A stretch of 64,000 nt of DNA from Dyadobacter sp. CECT 9275 (lineage in GTDB: Bacteria > Bacteroidota > Bacteroidia > Cytophagales > Spirosomataceae), in contig NZ_CAJRAF010000002.1 of the NCBI RefSeq assembly GCF_907164905.1, forward strand, positions 1,860,001 to 1,924,000, in the 5' to 3' direction. The position numbers and the translations under genes are program-made. Below the pieces are notes generated by a model. The model worked only from the letters and a program-made list of their open reading frames with translations, was not told the DNA's origin and ran no database searches. Every line of letters begins with the position of its first letter. The first letter of the stretch is position 1. This document shows, in pieces, positions 35,550-43,825 of the stretch.

Positions 35550-36740
35550 ATGAACCTGCAGCTTCCTGTTTACCTGGATAACAACGCAACCACTCCTATG
35601 GATCCGCGCGTGCTGGAAGAGATGCTGCCCTATTTTACGCTGAAATTTGGAAATGCGGCCAGCCGTTCGCATACCTATGGATGGGAAGCGGAGGAAGCCG
35701 TTGAAGTGGCCCGTGAAAGAATCGGCGAGCTGATAGGGGCCCGTCCGCAGGAAATCATTTTTACCTCTGGAGCAACGGAAGGGGTGAACCTCGCGCTAAA
35801 AGGAGTACTGGAAAATACGCTTACCGGCAAACATATCATTACCTGCGAAACCGAACATAAGGCCGTTCTGGATACCTGTCAACATCTTGAAAAACATGGT
35901 TACGAAGTCACACGGCTGCCGGTAAAACCAGATGGTGTAATTGACACGGACGAACTGCAAAAATCGATTCGAAAGGATACGGTTCTGATCTCCGTTATGT
36001 ATGCCAATAATGAAACGGGTGTGGTTCAGCCGGTATCTGAAATTGGTACCATTGCCAAAAAGCACAGGATCTTGTTTTTCACGGATGCTACCCAGGCCAT
36101 TGGCAAGATACCCGTTGATGTCCGAGACGATAACATTGATATACTGAGTTTCAGCGGACATAAAATTTATGGACCAAAAGGTGTGGGTGCTTTGTATGTA
36201 AGAAGAAAAAACCCGGCTGTTTCACTCACCGCTCAGATCGATGGCGGCGGGCATCAGCGCGGAATGAGGAGCGGCACGCTGAATGTTCCCGGTATCGTCG
36301 GCCTCGGAAAAGCCGCTGAATTATGCATGCAGGAAATGGATCAGGAATATCACAAGCTCCGTGCATTCCGGGACATATTTGAAAACAAAATGCTTGATCT
36401 TGGAAATGTAACGGTTAACAGCCAGGATGCTGCCCGGCTGCCTCATTGTCTGAATATTTCCTTTGGCGGAATTGATGGCGAAAAACTGATGATGCAGGCG
36501 AACAGGGATCTGGCGTTTTCCCAAAGTTCGGCCTGCACTTCCGCTACACTGGAACCCAGCTACGTACTGAAAGCAATGGGACTGGAAGACGGGATGATCC
36601 ATAACTCGTTTCGTTTCAGCTTCGGACGTTTTACCACAGACGAACAGGTAGATTATGCCATCCGGATCATAGCCCAACTGGTCACACAGCACAGGAACGA
36701 AATGACCAGCAACCTGACCGGCAATTCCGTATTTTTCTAA
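35550..36740 (+). CDS. Cysteine desulfurase (NifS/IscS type)
   Basis: A 396-residue class V aminotransferase-fold enzyme that releases sulfur from cysteine as an enzyme persulfide. The start is typical (YLDNNATTPMDPRV). The PLP lysine is Lys205 in SGHKIYGPKG, and the active-site cysteine is Cys329 in SSACTSATLEPSYVL, within the longer IscS-like loop. It lacks the usual IscS C-terminal tail, ending SNLTGNSVFF. XdhC begins 36 bases later, so it may supply sulfur for molybdenum-cofactor sulfuration, as NifS4 does with XdhC in Rhodobacter, rather than being the housekeeping IscS. Both roles remain possible. Confidence 0.92.
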   Translation: MNLQLPVYLDNNATTPMDPRVLEEMLPYFTLKFGNAASRSHTYGWEAEEAVEVARERIGELIGARPQEIIFTSGATEGVNLALKGVLENTLTGKHIITCETEHKAVLDTCQHLEKHGYEVTRLPVKPDGVIDTDELQKSIRKDTVLISVMYANNETGVVQPVSEIGTIAKKHRILFFTDATQAIGKIPVDVRDDNIDILSFSGHKIYGPKGVGALYVRRKNPAVSLTAQIDGGGHQRGMRSGTLNVPGIVGLGKAAELCMQEMDQEYHKLRAFRDIFENKMLDLGNVTVNSQDAARLPHCLNISFGGIDGEKLMMQANRDLAFSQSSACTSATLEPSYVLKAMGLEDGMIHNSFRFSFGRFTTDEQVDYAIRIIAQLVTQHRNEMTSNLTGNSVFF

Positions 36741-36776
36741 CTATTGATTGACTATTTCCGGTTGCCCGAGTAATAT

Positions 36777-37979
36777 ATGAAAGAGATCCGCGATATTATA
36801 AAAGCTTACGAAACTGCCTTGCTGGAAGGCAAACGAATGGCGCTAGCCACTGTGGTACATGTAGAAGGATCGTCTTACAGGCGGCCCGGTGCCCGTATGC
36901 TTGTGACAGACGACGGCCAGCTGACAGGCGCCATCAGCGGCGGCTGCCTGGAAGGTGATGCCCTGCGAAAAGCTCTGCTGGCCATATCCCAGCAAAAAAA
37001 CAAACTGGTGACCTACGACACAACCGAAGACGATGACACCGCGCTTGGTGTGCAGCTCGGCTGTAATGGTATTGTCCATATCCTCTTTGAGCCGATCAGG
37101 CCAGAAGAGAAACATCATCCGCTTGAGTTACTGAAAAAAGTGCTGGCTCAAAGGCAAAATTCCGTATTGATTACCCTTTTCTCTCTCAATGGCAGAAACA
37201 ACGAACAGCCAGGCACCTGTTTTTTGTATCAGGAAAAAGATGATGTCATCACCACGACACCGGAAAAGCAGCATTTCAGCTCCTCGTTCAGCCGACTGAA
37301 AAACGAAGCATTTGAAAAAAATGATTCATTTTTCCAAACCATCAATATTGACAATCAGAACATTACTTCATTTGTTGAGTTTCTTCCTCCTGCACCTTCT
37401 CTGATAATAGCAGGTGCAGGAAATGATACCATACCGCTCACACAAATGGCTTCCATACTCGGCTGGGACGTAACTGTGGTGGATGGCCGGGCGGGCCACG
37501 CCACCAGGCAACGTTTTCCGGCAGCGAACCAGGTCATCATTTCCAGGGCGAGTGATGTACTGAATGATATCGTCCCCGACTCCCGTACCTTTTTCGTACT
37601 GATGACCCATAACTATAATTACGACCTGGCACTGTTAAAAACACTGATACCAATTGACGACTGTCCGTATATAGGTACCCTCGGCCCGAAAAAGAAGCTG
37701 GAAAAAATGTATGACGATCTGTTAAAACAGGGAATTTCCGTAACGGAAATTCAGAAGAGTAAAGTCTTCGGGCCCGTTGGACTTGATATTGGAGCCGAAA
37801 CTTCTGAAGAAATTGCGTTGTCGGTACTGGCAGAAATAAAAGCTGTGCTTCAGGGAAAAAGGGGGATATCATTGCGGGAAAAAAATGAGCCGATCCACAG
37901 CCGTTCAAGCCAAACGGTGCAATACTCGAAATCCGTAGAAGAAAGCTTCCTCTGCGCCATCCAGTCCGAGCAGTTTTGA
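36777..37979 (+). CDS. XdhC family molybdenum-cofactor chaperone
   Basis: A 400-residue XdhC/CoxI protein. The N-terminal XdhC_CoxI domain shows VVHVEGSSYRRPGARMLV and GAISGGCLEGD, including the cysteine that in the family takes part in cofactor handling. A divergent middle region follows, and then a C-terminal Rossmann domain starting SLIIAGAGNDTIPL. XdhC proteins bind Moco, promote its sulfuration and insert it into xanthine dehydrogenase-type enzymes. Only two bases separate its stop from the nucleotidyltransferase start, implying tight coupling. No molybdoenzyme gene is in the window. Confidence 0.9.
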   Translation: MKEIRDIIKAYETALLEGKRMALATVVHVEGSSYRRPGARMLVTDDGQLTGAISGGCLEGDALRKALLAISQQKNKLVTYDTTEDDDTALGVQLGCNGIVHILFEPIRPEEKHHPLELLKKVLAQRQNSVLITLFSLNGRNNEQPGTCFLYQEKDDVITTTPEKQHFSSSFSRLKNEAFEKNDSFFQTINIDNQNITSFVEFLPPAPSLIIAGAGNDTIPLTQMASILGWDVTVVDGRAGHATRQRFPAANQVIISRASDVLNDIVPDSRTFFVLMTHNYNYDLALLKTLIPIDDCPYIGTLGPKKKLEKMYDDLLKQGISVTEIQKSKVFGPVGLDIGAETSEEIALSVLAEIKAVLQGKRGISLREKNEPIHSRSSQTVQYSKSVEESFLCAIQSEQF

Positions 37980-37981
37980 AT

Positions 37982-38590
37982 ATGAAAACGGTACCGTCGA
38001 CAGGGATTGTCATCCTGGCTGCAGGCAGTTCATCCCGATTAGGTGAGCCAAAACAATTATTACAGTACCGGGGCAAAAGTCTGATCAGGCAGGTAACAGA
38101 ATCCGCCTTAATGGCTATCGGGTCGCCGGTCGTTGTGGTCACCGGTTGTTATCAAAAAGAAATATTAGAGGTCCTGGAACCGCTTCCGATATTCCCCATC
38201 CGGAACGATGCCTGGCAGGAAGGAATGGCCTCTTCGATCCGGACAGGATTGGAAGAATTGTTCCGGTTATTCCCTTCCATTCAACAGGTTATCCTCGCCG
38301 TAAGCGACCAGCCTTTTGTAACGGCAGAGCTGTTGACGGCTCTGATAACGAAGGCCATTGAAAATGACAACGGCATCATTGCCAGTTATTACGATGATAC
38401 CGCAGGAACGCCGGTTCTCTTCAAAAAAAAATATTTTGCCAGCCTGATGTCCCTGGAAGGTGCACAAGGTGCTAAAAAAATCCTGAAACAGTTTAAAAAT
38501 GACATCACATATCTCTCCTTCCCAGCGGGAGGAACCGATATTGATACCCAGGTTGATTATCAGAACCTGATCAATGGGATACCTCAGTAA
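37982..38590 (+). CDS. MocA/MobA-like nucleotidyltransferase
   Basis: A 202-residue NTP-transferase with the signature VILAAGSSSRLGEPKQLLQY at the N-terminus, a metal-binding AVSDQPFVTAEL, and a late TDIDTQVDYQNLI (MocA-type TDIDTxxD). MocA enzymes add CMP to the molybdopterin cofactor; MobA adds GMP. The GEPKQLL variant and its XdhC neighbour favour MocA, i.e. cytidylyl transfer for xanthine dehydrogenase-family enzymes. An upstream TTG is disregarded in favour of the ATG at 37982. Confidence 0.88.
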   Translation: MKTVPSTGIVILAAGSSSRLGEPKQLLQYRGKSLIRQVTESALMAIGSPVVVVTGCYQKEILEVLEPLPIFPIRNDAWQEGMASSIRTGLEELFRLFPSIQQVILAVSDQPFVTAELLTALITKAIENDNGIIASYYDDTAGTPVLFKKKYFASLMSLEGAQGAKKILKQFKNDITYLSFPAGGTDIDTQVDYQNLINGIPQ

Positions 38591-38806
38591 CCCGGAAGAA
38601 ATCATCCCCGCTCCCTCGCTGCGGTGTTACCGGAGATCAAATCATGAGTCTAATAGGACCGTCAGGCCGTGCTTTCAAACATGATGACAACGAGGTTAAA
38701 TTAAATCCGATCTGACGCCCGAAATTGATTTTAATCCACTGATAATCAAAAGTATAATAGATCGGTTTAAGCTGTTACCGCACCGGCAGCCCGGCGTTAA
38801 TGTAAA

Positions 38807-39418
38807 ATGACATACACTATAAACGATTTATTCATGATGCTGGGTGAAAAAATACGGGACATTCGTACATTAAAAAGACTTTCTCAGGAAAATATGGCGG
38901 ATTTGCCCGGCATTGCCACCACGGCATACGGCGATATTGAGCGGAACAAAACCGAGCTTTCCTTTCAATGTCTTCTGCAAATTGCAGGTATCTTAGAAGT
39001 AGATATTAGCTGTATCCTGTCATTTGGTGAGGAGATTCCCCATCTTTTTCCCCGGCCCGCAACCAAAGCTCGCCACTACAACAGAAAAGAACTCCTCTTT
39101 GCCCTTGAAAACCAAAAACTGGAAATTGAGAAACTTCTGGCAGCTATTGCACAGCTCAAAGCAAAAAAAGAAAAAACCGAACTTGAGCTTAAATACCTGA
39201 TGGAGAAATTAGACCTCGCCCTACTAAGCATCCGAACAGTTACACGCTCACCTGACATATACCAGGATTATCACCACTTGCATGTTGCCGCCGGCAGCCA
39301 TTCCTGCCTGTTTCCCCAATCAGCTTTCCAGGAAAAGGTTAAAAAAAAATTAAAATATGTCAATCAACCGATTTGCTATTTTTCATTATTCCGGCGCGAT
39401 ATATCTTTGGATCAATAA
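38807..39418 (+). CDS. XRE-family DNA-binding regulator with coiled-coil tail
   Basis: A 203-residue protein. Residues 10-70 form a Cro/C1-type helix-turn-helix domain (IRDIRTLKRLSQENMADLPG, TTAYGDIERNKTELSF). A long charged helix follows, predicted to form a coiled coil (NQKLEIEKLLAAIAQLKAKK, KTELELKYLMEKLDLA). The last 60 residues are of unknown fold. It begins a run of four plus-strand genes, 20 bases before the GT87 gene, so it may regulate that glycan operon. ATGs at codons 10 and 11 are alternative starts. Confidence 0.8.
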   Translation: MTYTINDLFMMLGEKIRDIRTLKRLSQENMADLPGIATTAYGDIERNKTELSFQCLLQIAGILEVDISCILSFGEEIPHLFPRPATKARHYNRKELLFALENQKLEIEKLLAAIAQLKAKKEKTELELKYLMEKLDLALLSIRTVTRSPDIYQDYHHLHVAAGSHSCLFPQSAFQEKVKKKLKYVNQPICYFSLFRRDISLDQ

Positions 39419-39438
39419 CCCATCTCTAACAAAAAATT

Positions 39439-40587
39439 ATGAAACGATTGTCTGAGTTCTTCTCTCGTGAGAAGATCATTCTGGGCGTCTATATCCTGCT
39501 GAGTATCGTCGTCGGTATACAGCACTATAAAGGAGGGCCTGCCAAATTCAACAATTTCCAGATTTTCAGGGCAGCGTTCGGCCACCTTGTTTCACACCAA
39601 AATCTTCACCTGGAATACCCCAAGGAGTATTTTGATCTTTTTCTCTACCACCCCTCTTTTTGCATTTTTTTCGCACCGTTTTCTTTGCTGCCATTACCCG
39701 TCAGTCTCATGCTCTGGCTGGTCTGCTGCTCTGCCGCCCTTTTCTATGCCATCCGGAGCCTGCCGCTTGCCCATCATCGTAAGGTATTTTTCTGGTGGTT
39801 CATTCTCTTTGAACTGGTGACATCCCTGCATAGCCAGCAAACCAACCCACTCATTGCAGCGTTTGGCTTGCTATGCTTTACATTTCTTGAAAAAGGCAAA
39901 ACCCGCTGGGCGGCATTATTCCCACTGCTGGCCTTCTGCATCAAAGGTTATGGGCTCATATACGCAGCAATGTTTTTATTTTACCCGCGTAAAGGACAGT
40001 ATATAGGTTATTCGATACTTTGGGCCGCAGCACTGGCGCTGCTGCCGTTGCCGTTCACCGGCACAGACCATTTCTTACAAGTTTACCGCGACTGGTATAC
40101 GATCCTGATCGAGGATCACCAGGTAAACTACGGATTTTCAATCATGGGTTTACTCAAAGTGTGGTTCCCTGCCTTCTCCCCGGGCGACGTCACAGAAGTT
40201 CAACTGGCTGGGGTGGTTTTGTTTGGGATTACATGGCTTTTGTGCCTTTACCGAAAACAATACCTGACGCTGGAACAACGGCTGCTGCTCCTTGCCTATG
40301 CGTCGTTGTGGGTGATCGTGTTCAACCACGCAGCGGAATCGCCTACGTACGTAATAGCCATTCCCGGCGTAGTGCTCTTTCATATTGTGAACCGCGAAAG
40401 GCTGAACCCGTGGTCGACTGTACTAATCGTGCTGGTGTTCCTCTTTTGCATCCTGGCTCCTACCGACGTTTATCCGCCTTCCCTCCGCCGGAATTTTTTC
40501 CAACCGTATCTTATCAAAGTGATCCCTTGCGTGCTGGTTTGGACTGTTTTACAAATACAATTATTGCTTCCTCATCATGAAAACTGA
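39439..40587 (+). CDS. GT87-like (DUF2029) membrane mannosyltransferase
   Basis: A 382-residue integral membrane protein with about ten helices, resembling the GT-C fold family GT87. These enzymes transfer mannose or another sugar from a polyprenyl-phosphate donor on the outer face of the inner membrane. Visible cues are the first-loop sequence FNNFQIFRAAFGHLVSHQNL, YPKEYFDLFLYHPSFCIFFA, HSQQTNPLIAAFGLL and CIKGYGLIYAAMFLFYP, matching the family's usual pattern of polar residues in loops. The next gene overlaps by 11 bases and looks like a polyprenyl-phosphate-sugar synthase, which would supply the donor. Acceptor unknown. Confidence 0.8.
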   Translation: MKRLSEFFSREKIILGVYILLSIVVGIQHYKGGPAKFNNFQIFRAAFGHLVSHQNLHLEYPKEYFDLFLYHPSFCIFFAPFSLLPLPVSLMLWLVCCSAALFYAIRSLPLAHHRKVFFWWFILFELVTSLHSQQTNPLIAAFGLLCFTFLEKGKTRWAALFPLLAFCIKGYGLIYAAMFLFYPRKGQYIGYSILWAAALALLPLPFTGTDHFLQVYRDWYTILIEDHQVNYGFSIMGLLKVWFPAFSPGDVTEVQLAGVVLFGITWLLCLYRKQYLTLEQRLLLLAYASLWVIVFNHAAESPTYVIAIPGVVLFHIVNRERLNPWSTVLIVLVFLFCILAPTDVYPPSLRRNFFQPYLIKVIPCVLVWTVLQIQLLLPHHEN

Positions 40588-41311
40588 AAAACAGGTAACA
40601 ATCAGCATTGTGTTGCCCTGCTACAACCCTGCACCTGGCTGGAGCCGGATATTGCAAACCTGCATCTGCGAACTAGAAGAGAAGCTCCCTGATGTAACAA
40701 TCGAGTATATTGTTTCTAACGATGGCTCCACAGGTCTGGACAGTAACGAGGTAGATCATTTGCTGACACTCCAGAATGTAATATTTCAGGACAACGCGGT
40801 GAATGAAGGAAAAGGATCAGCAATCCGCAAGGGTACGCTGGTGGCCCAGGGTGACATTATCATATATACGGATATTGACTTTCCCTTCGGTACTGACCCT
40901 GTCGTTGAAATGGCTCAAATATTTGAACAAAACCCTGACTGCTGGTTTGTGTATGGAAACCGTAACAGCGAATATTTCCGTAATCTGCCTCTTAAAAGGA
41001 AACTGTTTTCGAAAGGATTACAACTGATGAACCGTATTTTCCTTAACAAACATATTACAGATACACAGGCTGGCATCAAAGGCTTGCGGCGTGAGGTGCT
41101 GCCAGAGGTACAGGATACCAAAACAAACACCTTTGTATTTGAAGTGGAGCTAATACGAAAGTTAATACGGAAGGGAATAGGCATCGACAAAGTAAATGTT
41201 TCGGCCAAACCTTCTATTGTTTTTACCGATTTCAGTATGAAGGTGCTTTTTCGGGAAGCGGTTAATTTTGCACGTATTACTATTTTGAGTGGGCTATGGA
41301 GCGATCTTTAG
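40577..41311 (+). CDS. DPM1-like GT2 glycosyltransferase
   Basis: A 244-residue family 2 glycosyltransferase related to dolichyl/polyprenyl-phosphate mannose synthases. Motifs: IVLPCYNPA at the N-terminus, SNDGST (48-52), NEGKGSAIRKG, the metal-binding DxD as Asp99-Ile-Asp101, and DTQAGIKGLRREVLPEV, the equivalent of the DTQxGxK signature. There is no C-terminal membrane helix, so it is peripheral like Saccharopolyspora- or human-type DPM1 rather than a two-domain form. It starts within the GT87 gene and overlaps the deacetylase gene by 16 bases, so translation of all three is coupled. Confidence 0.88.
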   Translation: MKTEKQVTISIVLPCYNPAPGWSRILQTCICELEEKLPDVTIEYIVSNDGSTGLDSNEVDHLLTLQNVIFQDNAVNEGKGSAIRKGTLVAQGDIIIYTDIDFPFGTDPVVEMAQIFEQNPDCWFVYGNRNSEYFRNLPLKRKLFSKGLQLMNRIFLNKHITDTQAGIKGLRREVLPEVQDTKTNTFVFEVELIRKLIRKGIGIDKVNVSAKPSIVFTDFSMKVLFREAVNFARITILSGLWSDL

Positions 41312-42102
41312 TAATGCTGACTTTTGACCTCGAAGAATTTGACATTCCGGAGGAGTATGGCCAGAAGGTATCTGAAAAAGCTCAGATGGAGGTAACACTT
41401 GACGGAATGTACCGCCTTCTGGCAATACTGGATATGCATGACATCCGTGTGACATTTTTCACAACGGGCCATTTCGCGAAACAAAATCCGGAACTTATCC
41501 GGAGGCTTGCCAGCAGACACGAGATTGCCTCACATGCGCTTTACCACTCTCCGGCACACGCATTTGAAGAGAAGGACATTCTGCATGCACGTGGCATTTT
41601 GGAAGAAATAAGCGGACAAATAGTGAAAGGATTCAGGATGCCCAGGCTGGCACCGTTTAACAGGGATGTGTTGCGCAAATGGGGTTTCCGGTACGACTCT
41701 TCCCTTAATCCGACCTGGTTACCAGGACGCTATAACCTGCTGAAAGAAAACCCCCTTCCTTCTGTTACCGATGGGCTGATCGAACTTCCCTGCTCTGTTA
41801 CCCCATGGTTACGGTTTCCGCTTTTCTGGCTGTCGCTTAAGAACCTTCCTGCTGGTATATATGCCTGGCTTTGTGTGTTTACCCTCAAAAAGCGTAAAAA
41901 TCTGATGCTCTATTTCCATCCCTGGGAATTTGCCAACCTCAGGGAATACCAACTCCCCGGTTATGTCAAAAACCCGGATGGTGACCGGCTGGCCTCGAAA
42001 CTCAACAAGCTTATTTACGAACTTAAAAAACGAAACGCTACTTTTGTAACATGTGATACGTATTGCGACCATTGGGAACAAAACAAAAAGCCGGTTGTGT
42101 GA
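41296..42102 (+). CDS. Polysaccharide deacetylase (NodB-like)
   Basis: A 268-residue carbohydrate esterase family 4-like protein. The N-terminus TFDLEEFD supplies the catalytic/metal aspartates (Asp11 among them), and the His pair of motif 2 is SHALYH (His80 and His84). Motif 3 is FRMPRLAPFN, and the late His is in LYFHPWEF. No signal peptide is visible, so it may work on lipid-linked sugars in the cytoplasm or be exported by another route. As the last gene of the GT87-GT2 set it probably removes acetyl groups from the same glycan. The exact substrate is unknown. Confidence 0.87.
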   Translation: MERSLVMLTFDLEEFDIPEEYGQKVSEKAQMEVTLDGMYRLLAILDMHDIRVTFFTTGHFAKQNPELIRRLASRHEIASHALYHSPAHAFEEKDILHARGILEEISGQIVKGFRMPRLAPFNRDVLRKWGFRYDSSLNPTWLPGRYNLLKENPLPSVTDGLIELPCSVTPWLRFPLFWLSLKNLPAGIYAWLCVFTLKKRKNLMLYFHPWEFANLREYQLPGYVKNPDGDRLASKLNKLIYELKKRNATFVTCDTYCDHWEQNKKPVV

Positions 42103-42231
42103 CAAAGAGGATTTCTTCATACCATACGAGGGAACAATATCCCTTTTACAAATGCTGAGTTTGTAGAATAGATCATACCGGAAAGACCACCACTTACCAG
42201 AAGCGACAAACTGGTGACCTGTTTAAACTGG

Positions 42232-42286
42232 CAGAGCCCTACCCGGATCCTTGAATCTCAGGATCTCAAATTCGGGTAAGGCTCTG
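42232..42286. repeat. Large two-step hairpin downstream of susD
   Basis: An outer 14-bp stem with one mismatch (CAGAGCCCTACCCG / CGGGTAAGGCTCTG) encloses a second short stem (GATCC/GGATC). It lies about 50 bases beyond the susD-like stop and 130 bases after the deacetylase stop. There is no T tract, so it may stabilise a message end or act as a factor-dependent stop. Confidence 0.6.
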
Positions 42287-42336
42287 TGGCCGGTTAACAA
42301 CTTTCGGCCATATCGGCTGATGCAATCAGTTATGGT

Positions 42337-43803
42337 TTAATTTACCCAGTCCGGGTTTTGCAGAAGTACCCCGTCCGAATTATCTATTTCTATTTGTGGC
42401 AAAGGCTGGTAATAGTTTTTCGGTCTCACCCATTTTGTCCTTCCTATGTCGGCGGGATACACTTTTTCCGGCTTCAGCAAAAACGTTGTAAGATCGTATA
42501 TGCCCGCCTTATCCCAACGCAGCAGGTTCTGATACCTGAAATTCTCACCTGCCAGTTCCACTCTGCTTTCGTGTATCAGCGCCTGGATATCTGCGCCTGC
42601 CACCGGACCAATACCAGCCCTTTTGCGCAAAGCATTAATCTCCGCATCTCCGGCACCTTTTCCATTAAGGCGAATCTTTGCCTCAGCTACTAAAAGATAT
42701 GTTTCCCCGGCCCTAAGGAAAGGAATATTGAGCCCGTGATTAAAGGTTTCCGGTGTTACCCAATCCATGTATTTAAAATAACTGTGACCGGTGTTAGATA
42801 ACCCCGGGATATGCACAACCTTCACGCCGGCCTGATTCACGGATTCTCCGTCCGACACGATCGTAGTTGTTTTACGTTTATCTCCTGCTTCAAACTCTTT
42901 CACCAGGTCGGTCATTGGCTCGTTAAAGCCATACATGCCCCAGGGACGCGGACCACGATGCTTGGAGAGTAATTCCTGGTTAATCCACGACATATCATTC
43001 ATCATCAGAAAAAGATTTTCCTCAATATTCTCGTTGCCGGTTCTGAAAAGGGTCAGGTAATCGCTGGCGAGTGCGTAGTTATCAATCACGTTTTTGCCAA
43101 CCGTAATTGCCTTGTTCAGATTTTCGCTATCCGCATAACTCTTTGCCAAATGCATGTAAACGGAAGTCATCAGTGCCCATGCCGCACCTTTGCCTACGCT
43201 GCCCGCAATGTTGTGCAGCGGCAGCAAGCCTACAGCTGTGTTCAGATCCTCAAGAATGAATTTCGCCAGCACTTCAGGCGACTCACACTTGGGCAGGTTG
43301 TATTCATTATTCAAAACATGCTCTTCCTTGATGATAGGCACCTGTCCATGAATAAGATACAATCTGTAATAGGCATAAGCCCGCAGAAAATAAGCTTGCC
43401 CCATAATAGAATTATACGAATCGTCACTGATAGCACCTGCTGCTTTCACCTTTGGTCCGTTGATAATTACACCATTAGCGCGGCTGATCACCTCGTATTT
43501 ATACTGATACGTATCTTTTATTTTAGCGTTAGAAGGGTCTGTATTATAGGTTTCGATCTCTTCGTCTTCGGCATGGTCGCCAGCTCGCCAGTGATCATCA
43601 CTCTGGTTATCGAAAAACAAATCATCCATACCCAGTGCCCTTGTGGCCCATGGCCCATATACGCCCGCAATCGCGTCGCGCAAATCCGCTTCGGTTTGCC
43701 AATAATCCTCGTCGGTACGGCTGCCTACCAACTGCTGATCGAGGATACTGTCACAGGAAAAAAACAGTAGCCCGATTACTACCAATACTGTATATTTTTT
43801 CAT
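42337..43803 (-). CDS. RagB/SusD-family outer-membrane lipoprotein
   Basis: A 488-residue surface lipoprotein that captures ligand for its SusC partner. The lipobox is FFSC. The TPR-like SusD fold is marked by QTEADLRDAIAGVYG, GQAYFLRAYAYYRLYLIHGQ, YNLPKCESPEVLAKFILEDL, KGAAWALMTSVYMHLAKSYA, and the C-terminal region ending YQPLPQIEIDNSDGVLLQNP. It begins 22 bases after the SusC gene, in the usual SusC-SusD order. The glycan or peptide target cannot be read; no hydrolase lies alongside. Confidence 0.93.
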   Translation of the reverse strand: MKKYTVLVVIGLLFFSCDSILDQQLVGSRTDEDYWQTEADLRDAIAGVYGPWATRALGMDDLFFDNQSDDHWRAGDHAEDEEIETYNTDPSNAKIKDTYQYKYEVISRANGVIINGPKVKAAGAISDDSYNSIMGQAYFLRAYAYYRLYLIHGQVPIIKEEHVLNNEYNLPKCESPEVLAKFILEDLNTAVGLLPLHNIAGSVGKGAAWALMTSVYMHLAKSYADSENLNKAITVGKNVIDNYALASDYLTLFRTGNENIEENLFLMMNDMSWINQELLSKHRGPRPWGMYGFNEPMTDLVKEFEAGDKRKTTTIVSDGESVNQAGVKVVHIPGLSNTGHSYFKYMDWVTPETFNHGLNIPFLRAGETYLLVAEAKIRLNGKGAGDAEINALRKRAGIGPVAGADIQALIHESRVELAGENFRYQNLLRWDKAGIYDLTTFLLKPEKVYPADIGRTKWVRPKNYYQPLPQIEIDNSDGVLLQNPDWVN

Positions 43804-43825
43804 TTTAAATATGGCTTTATAGTTT

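Noticed and set aside
43150..43770. 206-codon plus-strand open frame
   Set aside because: Antisense to the susD-like gene; no recognisable features.
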